From: an uncultured Myxococcales bacterium
GTDB taxonomy: Bacteria > Myxococcota_A > UBA9042 > DTJE01
NCBI GenBank assembly: GCA_903857665.1
Contig: CAIOFV010000119.1
Location: forward strand, 34,987-98,986
Direction: 5' to 3'
DNA: 64,000 bases
Both the position numbers and the translations under genes were made by a program. How positions within the stretch are numbered: position 1 is the stretch's first letter; each line of letters starts with the position of its first letter. Of the stretch, positions 19,224 to 27,157 are shown piece by piece. The notes beneath the pieces are model-generated. The model had not been told where the DNA came from, made no database searches, and saw nothing but the letters and a program-made list of their open reading frames with translations.

Positions 19224-19925
19224 TCAGGTCCCGGACGTCTCCTTCCACGCCAGCGCGGCGGCGGCCAGGGCCTGCACCGCCACTTCCCGTGCACCCCCGG
19301 CATCCCGGCCCATCGCCGCGGCCAGCAGGGCCCGGTAGTACACGCGCGACGACTCGCGGTTCGCCGCGAGGGCGAAGTACCGGCCCGCGAGGGCCACGTA
19401 GAATGGATCGAAACTGTTCAGGATCAGCTGGAACACAGGGTTCGGATGCAGGCGGGCCAGCGCCCGGTGCACCTCCCAGTCGAACCGCGCGAAGGCCTCG
19501 GCGTCGTCGGGCAGGCCGTCGGCCTCCGCCAGCGTCGCCACCACCCGTGCCGGGTCCCGTGCGACGGCGTCCCCGATGAAGACCGGTGCCAGCACCGTGC
19601 GGATTTCCAGCATGTGGGCGACGAAGGCCGCCCCTGCCGGCGACGGATGCCCGATGATGGCCGGGATCACGTTCAGCGTGCCGGTGGACAGGTAGTCGTT
19701 GACCACCGTGGCAGAACCCTTCCGGACGGTGATCCACCCGTCCCGCTCCAGGCGGGATATCGCCTCGCGCAACGTGGGTCGGCCGACGCCCAGTTCGACC
19801 GCCAGATCGCGCTCCAGCGGAAGGGCGGCGCCGGTGCCGAGGCGGCCATCGACGATCCAGCCGATGATCCGTCGCTCCACCCGGTCCGACAGTCGCTGCT
19901 TTTCCGGGGTTGTATTCGAGGTCAT
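19224..19925 (-). CDS. GntR/FadR-type transcriptional regulator
   Basis: A 233-residue repressor-type regulator. The N-terminal winged helix-turn-helix (about 10-75) has G-V-G-R-P-T-L-R-E-A-I-S-R-L-E. An all-helical FCD ligand domain follows, with L-E-I-R-T-V-L-A-P and a F-D-W-E-V-H-R-A metal/ligand motif. ATG 19925 is preceded by GGAGG at nine bases. It is the first gene after a strong promoter (19952-19980) whose start region holds two near-identical operators (19919-19950), one of which covers the start codon, so it very likely represses itself and the downstream glycerol/ether-lipid-type genes. The effector is unknown. Confidence 0.87.
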   Translation of the reverse strand: MTSNTTPEKQRLSDRVERRIIGWIVDGRLGTGAALPLERDLAVELGVGRPTLREAISRLERDGWITVRKGSATVVNDYLSTGTLNVIPAIIGHPSPAGAAFVAHMLEIRTVLAPVFIGDAVARDPARVVATLAEADGLPDDAEAFARFDWEVHRALARLHPNPVFQLILNSFDPFYVALAGRYFALAANRESSRVYYRALLAAAMGRDAGGAREVAVQALAAAALAWKETSGT

Positions 19926-19950
19926 ACCTGTAAGCCTCCAGGTCAGACCT
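19919..19950 (-). promoter_or_regulatory. Tandem operators of the GntR/FadR regulator
   Basis: Two 11-bp sites read AGGTCATACCT (19919-19929) and AGGTCAGACCT (19940-19950). The second is a perfect 5-1-5 palindrome and the first differs by one base. They start exactly 21 bp apart, two helical turns. The upstream site covers the expected transcription start and the other covers the regulator's start codon. This spacing suits cooperative binding by a FadR-type dimer pair and autorepression. Confidence 0.7.
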
Positions 19951-19951
19951 G

Positions 19952-19980
19952 CTTCTACCCCCAAGGGTGGCGGCTGTCAA
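19952..19980 (-). promoter_or_regulatory. Sigma70-type promoter of the GntR-FAD oxidase-GlpD-kinase operon
   Basis: On the minus strand TTGACA (19980-19975, perfect consensus) is followed by exactly 17 bp and TAGAAG (19957-19952). The expected start point, near 19945, falls inside the second operator. The regulator's GGAGG and ATG follow within about 20 bases, leaving a very short leader. Confidence 0.75.
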
Positions 19981-20047
19981 GCGGGCGCGATCTCGGATGT
20001 CGAGGCGAAGGTGGCGCAGCGGGGAATGGGGAGGCGCGGGGCCGTCG

Positions 20048-20084
20048 GCGCCGGGCCGGCGGCGCCGGGCTGTGTGCGCCGGGC
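20048..20084. repeat. Three 9-bp GC-rich direct repeats with 14-bp period
   Basis: GCGCCGGGC occurs at 20048, 20062 and 20076 in the short gap between the regulator promoter and the stop of the lipoprotein gene at 20096. The regular period is visible. No function can be assigned, and chance in a GC-rich gap is possible. Confidence 0.4.
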
Positions 20085-20095
20085 TGCCGGCGGTC

Positions 20096-21916
20096 CTAGT
20101 CGTCGGCGCCGATGAACCCGAAGTACCTGCCGGCCCAGTAGGGCAGCAGGTAGCCGGACGGGATCATCGCCTGGGTCGGATCGGCCCCGCAGGCCTGGCG
20201 CGAGTAGGGGCTGCCCCACCAGGGGAACAGCGACGCGCAGCGCTCCTCGATCGGCACGGGCTGGTCGGTCAGGCTGCCGTGCCGGTTGGACACGCAGGTT
20301 TCCGCATGGTTGGTCGAGTCCTTCGCCACCTGGATGTTCGTTTCCGGGAAGGCCTTCAACGTGCAGAGGCCGTCGTTGACCATCTGCAGCGCGTGGGCCT
20401 CGTCGATCAACGGCCCGAACGTGCCCGTGTCGCCGGATTCAAGCAGGCCGGCCAGCAGGAAGTTCCAGTGCGGGTTCTGCTCGGCCCACAGGTCCTGCCC
20501 CGTCGCGTCCGGCCCCTTGGTGTTCTTCAGGAACGACGCCCGGTAGTTGGCCCGCTGCGCCGGGTCGTTCTCGGCGAACATCAGGATCAAGTAGTTCAGC
20601 AACGCCATGTTCACGTTGTCGTAGTTGTTCAACTGGCAGCCGAGGGTCAGGCCCAGGTCGTCGGCCATGTACCCGCGGTAGTCTGCGGGCGATTCGAACT
20701 CGGTCGGCTGGTCGATGCACTCCAGCGGCCCGTTCATCTGCATCAGGCACTCGAAGCAGGCGTCGCGCAGCACCGGGTCCTGCGTGGCGGCCAGCCCCGA
20801 GCGCGTCGCCGCCAGCGCGTGCAGCGCGTTGAAGCCGGGGAACTCGTCCAGGGACAGGGCGTAATACGAACCGTACCGGGTCGGGATCCCGTCGAAATCG
20901 ACCAGCTGGTAGGCGTGGGCGACCAGGTGCCGGGCCAGCGCCCCCAGGATCTCGGCGGCCTTCGCCTTCAGGTCCGCGTCATCGACGATCGCGTAGATGA
21001 CCGCTGCCGCGAAGTTGTGGCCCGACGACTCGTCCTTGCTGCAGTTCCGCTGCCAGCACATGTTCGCGTACATCGCCTCGACACAGTGCGGCGGGTCGTC
21101 CTTCACCATGGCGCCCGCGCCTCCGCCGGCCGCCGGGTCCCAGTACCAGCTGCACGCGTCGGCATCCAGCTTGACCCAGCGGTTGCCCTTGCGATCGACC
21201 GGCTTGGCGTACTCCTCGCCGTCGGGGGGGCAGGCGTCGCCCGCGATGGTGTTGTCGCGATACTCCCGGGTGAAGATCCCCGGCACGCCGGTGATCTTCA
21301 TCGCGTGGTACAGCCCCGTGAACGACCGCTTCAGCGTGTCCAGCGCCGCCGCGTCCTTCGTCACGGCGTACCGGAACGCCTGCGACGCGACGAACAGGCT
21401 GGACCAGAGCCCGTGGTTTTCGCCGAACTGGTAGAGGGCCACCTTCGGGACCTGGGCGTCGGCGACGATGTCGGTCGGGACCGCGGCTTCCAGCGTGACG
21501 TCGTGCACCAGCGAGTAGGGGCGCACCGACGCGGGAACGAGGTGCAGCCTGCCGCCGATCCAGTCGTAGTAGTCGGCCTTCTGCTTCAGGGTCTTCGCGG
21601 TCGGATGATGCGGGTTGGCGCATGCCGGCGCGGATGCAGGCTTCCACCGCCCGCCGAGGTCCCAGCCGGGAAAGGTGGTCGGCGCATCCGCGACCGTGTC
21701 GGCAGCGACCGCGTCGGTCGGAACGTCCGGGCCAACGTCCGCCGGCCCGAGGTCGTCCCGTTCCCCGCCGGCGTCGGCGTCCCCATCGGTGGTCGGGAGG
21801 TCGCCCGTCGGCACATCGATGCCGATGTCGGGCCCGACGTCCTTCGACGTGCTGCCGGCGCAGGCCAGGCCCAGAGTCAACATCGTTCCTGCCAGGGTCC
21901 AGGCAAGCCAGCGCAT
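20096..21916 (-). CDS. Large surface lipoprotein, helical-toroid-like, related to the 27158-29221 protein
   Basis: A 606-residue lipoprotein (lipobox L-G-L-A-C, Cys19) with an Asp/Gly/Val-rich spacer to about residue 80. The rest is helical with aromatic-rich segments and several cysteines. It shares motifs in the same order with the MYXO-CTERM protein at 27158-29221. W-Y-W-D...N-C-S-K-D-E-S-S-G-H corresponds to W-F-W-E-D-S-C-S-K-D-Q-M-V-G-W, and N-N-Y-D-N-V-N-M-A-L-L corresponds to T-N-F-S-N-V-N-M-I-A-M, so the two look like distant homologues. The pattern suggests an alpha/alpha-toroid fold like that of polysaccharide lyases or hydrolases, but no catalytic signature is recognised. ATG 21916 follows AAGGAG. 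Confidence 0.8.
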   Translation of the reverse strand: MRWLAWTLAGTMLTLGLACAGSTSKDVGPDIGIDVPTGDLPTTDGDADAGGERDDLGPADVGPDVPTDAVAADTVADAPTTFPGWDLGGRWKPASAPACANPHHPTAKTLKQKADYYDWIGGRLHLVPASVRPYSLVHDVTLEAAVPTDIVADAQVPKVALYQFGENHGLWSSLFVASQAFRYAVTKDAAALDTLKRSFTGLYHAMKITGVPGIFTREYRDNTIAGDACPPDGEEYAKPVDRKGNRWVKLDADACSWYWDPAAGGGAGAMVKDDPPHCVEAMYANMCWQRNCSKDESSGHNFAAAVIYAIVDDADLKAKAAEILGALARHLVAHAYQLVDFDGIPTRYGSYYALSLDEFPGFNALHALAATRSGLAATQDPVLRDACFECLMQMNGPLECIDQPTEFESPADYRGYMADDLGLTLGCQLNNYDNVNMALLNYLILMFAENDPAQRANYRASFLKNTKGPDATGQDLWAEQNPHWNFLLAGLLESGDTGTFGPLIDEAHALQMVNDGLCTLKAFPETNIQVAKDSTNHAETCVSNRHGSLTDQPVPIEERCASLFPWWGSPYSRQACGADPTQAMIPSGYLLPYWAGRYFGFIGADD

Positions 21917-21999
21917 CCGGTGCTCCTTGCGACGCAGAAGGCGGCCACTCTACTGCGGGACCCTGCCGTGCCGCAACCCGCGGGGCGTGGCCGGGGCTG

Positions 22000-23346
22000 C
22001 TACTCCTCCTTCCGCGCCTTCCAGACCAGGGCGGCCAGCAGGATCGACAGCACAGCGGCACCGATCCAGTACCCGAAGATCACGTCGAAATCGTAGACGG
22101 GCTTCCCGTCCACCAGCGTCTTGTGGGATTCCAGCACCGACCCGCTGACGACGTCCTGCAGGGCGGCCCCGGCATACGCGAACAGGCCGATGATCCCTTT
22201 CACGGCGCCCGCCGCCCGCTTGGGGCACAGGTCGATGGCCGACAGCCCCCCCAGGAACACCACCAGCGCCCCGATGCCCAACCCCAGCACGCTCATCGAC
22301 AGCAGGTCCGCCAGGTAGTTGCCGGGCGGGACGTCGCGCAACGCCAGCAGGGAGCCGACGCATAGGACCCCGTAGATCACGGTCGGCCAGTTCCGGCTGC
22401 CCCCGAAACAGCGGTCCGAAAACAGCCCGCAAGTGGACGCGCCCACGTATCCCAGGATCGGGAACGCGGTGAGGATGGACCCCGCCTCCATCAGCGTGTA
22501 GCCCTTGCCGACCTGGAGGTACATCACGCCCCAGGACATGATGGCGTAGCGGGTCACGTACATCATCGCGCACGACAGCCCCAGCACCCAGACCGCGGGT
22601 TTCCTGATGACCATCCACTGCAGTTGGCCGACGGTTTCGGTTACGTGCGGCGCGCCCGCCGACAGGTCGTTGCGGAACTCGGCCACGTGGGGCAGGCCGT
22701 AGGTCTGCGGCCGGTCGGCGAGCAGCCGGAACAGCAGGATCGACGCGACCAGGCAGACGATGCCCGGTCCCCAGAAGCCCCACCGCCAACTGGTGTAGCT
22801 GACCAGCGTGGCCGTGCCCAGGAAACTGATGGCCTCGCCGATGTGGTCCGAGCCGCACCAGATGCCGTAGTACGTCCCGCGCTCGTTGTTGCTGAACCAT
22901 TGGCACAGCGACACGGTGCTGGGCGCGGAACCCATCGACTGGAACCAGCCGTTGATCGTCCACAGGGCAAGGAACAGCCAGAAGTAGTCCGTGAAGCCCA
23001 GGCACAGGTTGGCGAGGGCGGACACCAGCAGGCCCGTGGACATGAACCGCCGGATGTTGGCGCGGTCCGACAGGAACCCGTTCGCGAAGCGTCCCAGGCC
23101 GTTCACGATCAGCAGCACGGCCCCGATGATCCCCATCAGGCGCGCGTCGAAGATGCCTTCGTCCAGCATCGGCTTCTTCGCCACGGACAGGCTGAGGCGG
23201 CAGGTGTAGAACAGGCCGTAGCCGAGCGTCAGGCTGACGAAGACCTGCCAGCGCATGCGCGTGTACAGCCGGCGGACCCGGTCCGGGTCCAGGATCGGGG
23301 GGCGGTCGGGCCCCGTCCGGTAGAAGTCGATGATGCGCTTCAGCAC
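22000..23346 (-). CDS. MFS transporter of the organophosphate:phosphate antiporter (GlpT/UhpT/UhpC) type
   Basis: A 448-residue, about 12-helix inner-membrane transporter. The family marks are the N-terminal CRLSLSVAKKPMLDEG segment after helix 1 and GRFANGFLSDRANIRRFM in the loop between helices 2 and 3, both characteristic of the OPA family that exchanges phosphate for sugar or glycerol phosphates. GTG 23346 follows GAGGAG at five bases. It is divergent from the GH98-like gene and upstream of, but not clearly cotranscribed with, the glycerol-3-phosphate-type operon. Glycerol 3-phosphate or a hexose phosphate is the likely substrate. A sensor role as in UhpC is an alternative. Confidence 0.85.
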   Translation of the reverse strand: MLKRIIDFYRTGPDRPPILDPDRVRRLYTRMRWQVFVSLTLGYGLFYTCRLSLSVAKKPMLDEGIFDARLMGIIGAVLLIVNGLGRFANGFLSDRANIRRFMSTGLLVSALANLCLGFTDYFWLFLALWTINGWFQSMGSAPSTVSLCQWFSNNERGTYYGIWCGSDHIGEAISFLGTATLVSYTSWRWGFWGPGIVCLVASILLFRLLADRPQTYGLPHVAEFRNDLSAGAPHVTETVGQLQWMVIRKPAVWVLGLSCAMMYVTRYAIMSWGVMYLQVGKGYTLMEAGSILTAFPILGYVGASTCGLFSDRCFGGSRNWPTVIYGVLCVGSLLALRDVPPGNYLADLLSMSVLGLGIGALVVFLGGLSAIDLCPKRAAGAVKGIIGLFAYAGAALQDVVSGSVLESHKTLVDGKPVYDFDVIFGYWIGAAVLSILLAALVWKARKEE

Positions 23347-23365
23347 GCGTTCTCCTCGGGAGGAT

Positions 23366-23393
23366 CTTGTCCCCGAACGTCCCGGGGAACAAG
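23366..23393. repeat. Imperfect hairpin in the divergent MFS/GH98 intergenic region
   Basis: CTTGTCCCCG (23366-23375) pairs with CGGGGAACAAG (23383-23393), leaving one bulged base and a 7-base loop. It lies between the two divergent start codons, so an operator or leader hairpin is possible. No U-tract follows, which argues against a terminator. Confidence 0.45.
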
Positions 23394-23463
23394 AAGACGT
23401 TCGCGATGGATGACGTGGGCGCATCAGCCTGCTATCGTTCGGCAATCCCGACGGAGCCCCGCC

Positions 23464-25404
23464 GTGAAGCAGGTACGTCGCCCGCTGGTCGTCCTGATGC
23501 TGGCCCTGGTCGTGGCCGCCGGCTGCGCGAAGGGCGGGTCGGGGGCGGATCCCGGGCCGGCCGATGCCGTGGTCGCCGATTCTCCGGCGGACGCCCCGGA
23601 CGTCCTCGTGGACACGGTCCCCGGGGAGGACGTCGGGGGTGTGGAGGACGCGTCTGACGCTCCCGACGTTCCCGAGGCGCCCGACGCCCCGGACGTGCCC
23701 GAGCCCCCGTCCTGCGACCTGTCGACCGCCGGCAACCGCATCGAGATATCGCCGGACAAGCCGCTGTTCATCTTCAACATCTACGGCGACCCGACGCTGA
23801 TATCGGACCTGAAGGCCCTGCTGCCCGCCGACGTCTGGGCGCGGTTCGCGATCCACTACGTACCCCCCGAGCCCTACGACTTCGGGGAATCCTGGCAGGC
23901 GGCGGTCGAGGGCATGGCGCAGGCCGCCGATGCCGCGGGCATCCCGCTGTTCGTGCAGGTCGAGCACGGCAACACGCGCAACGCGGCCACCGGCGAGTAC
24001 TGGCACGGGATGTTCGAAAAGCACGCGTCGATGACCGGCCTGGTGTTCGCCGAAATCTGCTGGACGGGCCTGTGGTTCACGGGCCTGGACGACGACTACA
24101 TCGCCCGCATGATCGCGGACCTCGACGTGGTGGCCGCGCACGGGGGCTACCTGCTGTGGCAGGACATGGCCACCGACAACGTCGTCGAAGTGCCCCACGT
24201 CTACCTGAAGGCGGGCGCGGACCCGGGCCTGATGGCCGCCTTCCGGAAGAACGGTCGCCACGTCATCGTGCAGGACAAGCACAACGGCTCCGGCAAGCGG
24301 TTCGTCAACGCGGCGGCGCCGATGGGCCTGTGGGCCTCCTGCGCGATCGGCAACTGGGGCGTGCACAGCGAGGACTGGCTGTGGTGGGAGGCGGGGTACA
24401 CACACCTCTTCCAGCCGTCGTCGGGAGCCAGCCGCAGCGGCCCCTCGTGGCAGACCGTGATGTCCTTCCCGGACGCGCTGTTCGGAATCGACTGGATGGC
24501 GGGCCTGGCCGGGGGCGCGACGGTGTTCGGGTTCGAGAATCCCGGCAAGCTGCTGGCGCCCGACGGGTCCACGCTGCAGCCGGCCTTCCGCAACGTGATG
24601 CTGCCGCTGATCCGCCGCATGCTGGCCCAGCGCCTTCCACCCACCCGGGACGAGGCCCGGGAGCGCATGAAGGTCGCCTACCAGCCGCTGTCCCCGACCC
24701 TCGAGGGCCTGATGTACGACACGATGTTCAAGGGCCTGTACGGCCCCGAGGAGTCGTGCCTGTGGGAGTGGCTGCCGTCCACCGGGCGCTACTACTACGT
24801 GCCCATCCTGCCGGTGCTGGCCACCCCGGGCGAGCGCGCCCTGTTCGGCGAGGTGGTGGATTCGGATCGGTGGTCGGCCGACCTTGCGGACGTCGCGGCG
24901 AAGCAGGCGTTCTTCGACGCGCGGTACCCATCGACCGGCGATGGCGACGCATGGTTCGTGTCGTTCCCCGGGCGCCTGTTCGCGTTCAACCCCCGCGAGA
25001 ACCAGAACCTCGACGCGACCCTCCGGACCGCGCTGGACGCGCCCGGCCTGTCGCTGTCGGCCGCGCTGCCGGCCCACACGTCGCTGCTGGCGATGCAGCG
25101 CGATGACGGCCTCGATGTGGACCTGTCCAACTACCGCATCGATTCCGAGGCGGACGTCTGGACCGACCCGTCCATCAACGACGATCCCACGAAGTACCTG
25201 CAACAGAAGTATGCCGTCGATCCGACCGACGGCGCACAGCGACGTACGCTGGTGTCCGTCGAGGGCCTGTCCGCGGCCGCGTCGCTGACCGTGTCGGGCG
25301 ACCCGAGGGCCGCGGTGACCGACACCTTCGCGGAAGGCCGGCACACGGTGACGGTCGATCACAACGGGCCGGTGACCCTGCGCCTCGTGTGGCCGGTGCC
25401 TTGA
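23464..25404 (+). CDS. GH98-like glycoside hydrolase lipoprotein
   Basis: A 646-residue lipoprotein (lipobox V-A-A-G-C, Cys21) with a long Asp/Pro/Val-rich spacer to about residue 80. The body opens with ISPDKPLFIFNIYGD, the usual start of GH98 catalytic domains. Conserved-looking acids follow in GLVFAEICWTGLWF, the GGYLLWQDM strand, DKHNGSGKRF, and GVHSEDWLWWEAGYTHLF. Characterised GH98 enzymes are endo-beta-galactosidases releasing blood-group or xylan-related oligosaccharides. The C-terminal 200 residues look like an additional beta domain. Start GTG 23464 has GGAG seven bases upstream. The GH98 call rests on motif order recalled from the family and needs a profile search. Family membership is likely; substrate is unknown. 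Confidence 0.62.
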   Translation: MKQVRRPLVVLMLALVVAAGCAKGGSGADPGPADAVVADSPADAPDVLVDTVPGEDVGGVEDASDAPDVPEAPDAPDVPEPPSCDLSTAGNRIEISPDKPLFIFNIYGDPTLISDLKALLPADVWARFAIHYVPPEPYDFGESWQAAVEGMAQAADAAGIPLFVQVEHGNTRNAATGEYWHGMFEKHASMTGLVFAEICWTGLWFTGLDDDYIARMIADLDVVAAHGGYLLWQDMATDNVVEVPHVYLKAGADPGLMAAFRKNGRHVIVQDKHNGSGKRFVNAAAPMGLWASCAIGNWGVHSEDWLWWEAGYTHLFQPSSGASRSGPSWQTVMSFPDALFGIDWMAGLAGGATVFGFENPGKLLAPDGSTLQPAFRNVMLPLIRRMLAQRLPPTRDEARERMKVAYQPLSPTLEGLMYDTMFKGLYGPEESCLWEWLPSTGRYYYVPILPVLATPGERALFGEVVDSDRWSADLADVAAKQAFFDARYPSTGDGDAWFVSFPGRLFAFNPRENQNLDATLRTALDAPGLSLSAALPAHTSLLAMQRDDGLDVDLSNYRIDSEADVWTDPSINDDPTKYLQQKYAVDPTDGAQRRTLVSVEGLSAAASLTVSGDPRAAVTDTFAEGRHTVTVDHNGPVTLRLVWPVP

Positions 25405-25455
25405 TCAAATCGAAGGGGGCGAGGCGGGGACCCGCGGGCGTCCGCGGCGAAAGGG

Positions 25456-26946
25456 CTAGCGGCAGGCCCGGGTGCGGGCCTGCGTGTTCTGGTCGCAGGC
25501 CCCGAAGTTCCACGTGCAGGAGATCAGCCACTGCGCGACCTCGCCGCAGTCGCCGGTCCCGTTGACGAAGCCCGATGTGGTGTTGCAGGACAGATCGACC
25601 AGCCGGCAGCCGCCGTAGCCCGGGTACTCCTTGTCCTGCACCCCGTTGCAGTCGTAGTCCCACGAATTGCAGAGGTTCATCGACGTGAACCAGGAGTACT
25701 GGTAGGGGTGGGCCCGGCTGTCCTTGTCGCAGCAGTCGCCGTCCTTCGACGTCGTGTACTTGCCCGGAAGCGGCTGGCCCTTGCAGATGCAATGGAAGTC
25801 GGTGTCGGACGTCACGCCGTAGCCGTCCTGGTCCTCGTCCAGGTAGTACTTCACACAGCCGGTGGCGCCTTCCTCGTCGGTCTGGCCGTCGCAGTTGTCA
25901 TCCTTCCCGTTGCATGTCTCCTCGGCCCCGGGATGGATGGTGGCGTCGCCGTCGTCGCAGTCGTCGCTGAGGGCGACCGGGTGGGCCGCGTCCCCCGCGC
26001 ACAGGCAGGCCGAGTCCATCCCGTCGCCGTGCCCGTCGAGGTCGGCGTCAGCGTAGAACAGCGTGCAGTCCAGGGCGCCCGCATCGTCCGTCACGCCGTT
26101 GCAGTCGTCGTCCTTGCCGTTGCACACTTCCGTCGCGCCGGGGTGAACCGCCGCATCCTTGTCGTCGCAGTCGCCGTCCACCAGCGCCGTGTAGGGCGCG
26201 GCGGGCGCGCACAGGCACTGGTACAGCGTGGCGGACGACGAGTAGCCGTCCTGGTCGTCGTCGCGCAGGTACGGCTGGCATCCCGGCGTCCCGGGGTTGT
26301 CCACGATGCCGTCGCAGTCGTCGTCCTTGCCGTTGCACGTTTCGGTGGTCATCGCGGTGCTGTTGGGCACGCATTCGGGAACCTTGCCGTCCGCGCATCC
26401 CGGGACGGTCACGGCGCAGACGCCCTTCCCGCAGGTCTGGACGGCGATGCCGTTGTCGGTCGTGCCGTCGCAGTCGTTGTCCTTGCCGTCGCAGATTTCG
26501 ACCCCGGCTTCCTTCGGCGTGCATGCCTGCAGCTTCCCGGCCAGGCACTGCACGTTGATGTTGGCGCATTCCCCGACGCCGCAGTGCAGTTCGCCGCCGG
26601 TGCGGGGCGCGTGGCTGCACGTGCCGTCAGCCGTGCACGTGTCGTCGGTGCACGGGTCGTCGTCGTCGCAGACGGCCGCTTCCGGCGTGCATTCCCCGGC
26701 CTGGCACCGAAGGACGATGCCGCAGGCGCCGTGGCCGCAGATCATGCCGTCCTGGACGGTGCTGAGCACCTCGCAGGCGCCCGCGTCGTCGCAGGACTTC
26801 ACCGCGCAGGCGTTCGATGCGTCGGGCGCCACGTCCAGGTCGCTCGACGAAGCGTCGTCCTTCGGAACGACCAGCCCCGGGCCCGAGCCGGAGTCGCACG
26901 CCAGCGCCCAGAGGAGCATCGAAAGGATCATCATCGAGCGCTTCAA
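25456..26946 (-). CDS. MopE-like lipoprotein with repeated putative metal-binding motifs
   Basis: A 496-residue lipoprotein starting at TTG 26946 (GGGAGG five to six bases upstream), with lipobox A-L-A-C (Cys17) and a short Asp/Ser-rich spacer. It carries about five copies of the E-x-C-N-G-x-D-D-D-C-D-G-x-x-D motif (for example ICDGKDNDCDGTTD, TCNGKDDNCDGQTD) alternating with D-x-D-x-D-G calcium-type loops such as DDDQDGYSSS and DADLDGHGD. The family is named for MopE of Methylococcus, which binds copper. Other members are surface proteins of unknown role. Many cysteines suggest disulfide-stabilised modules. Expected at the cell surface; calcium or other metal binding is plausible. Confidence 0.85.
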   Translation of the reverse strand: MKRSMMILSMLLWALACDSGSGPGLVVPKDDASSSDLDVAPDASNACAVKSCDDAGACEVLSTVQDGMICGHGACGIVLRCQAGECTPEAAVCDDDDPCTDDTCTADGTCSHAPRTGGELHCGVGECANINVQCLAGKLQACTPKEAGVEICDGKDNDCDGTTDNGIAVQTCGKGVCAVTVPGCADGKVPECVPNSTAMTTETCNGKDDDCDGIVDNPGTPGCQPYLRDDDQDGYSSSATLYQCLCAPAAPYTALVDGDCDDKDAAVHPGATEVCNGKDDDCNGVTDDAGALDCTLFYADADLDGHGDGMDSACLCAGDAAHPVALSDDCDDGDATIHPGAEETCNGKDDNCDGQTDEEGATGCVKYYLDEDQDGYGVTSDTDFHCICKGQPLPGKYTTSKDGDCCDKDSRAHPYQYSWFTSMNLCNSWDYDCNGVQDKEYPGYGGCRLVDLSCNTTSGFVNGTGDCGEVAQWLISCTWNFGACDQNTQARTRACR

Positions 26947-27157
26947 GGGAACCTCCCCGAGTTGTCCGGAAAAACGGCCGAGCCCCGGTCGATGAGGCAA
27001 TATCCCGAAAGGCAGCGTCCGTGTCAACCTCCTGTTCTCGTTGTGGGACTGGCCGCGCGGGGCCGATCCGGCTGGGCCGGCCGTCGATCGTCTTCGCCGG
27101 GCTTCCCCTCCGGGCGCATCGTTGATAGCGTATCCGGGCCGCTTTCGGAGGTGCTCC

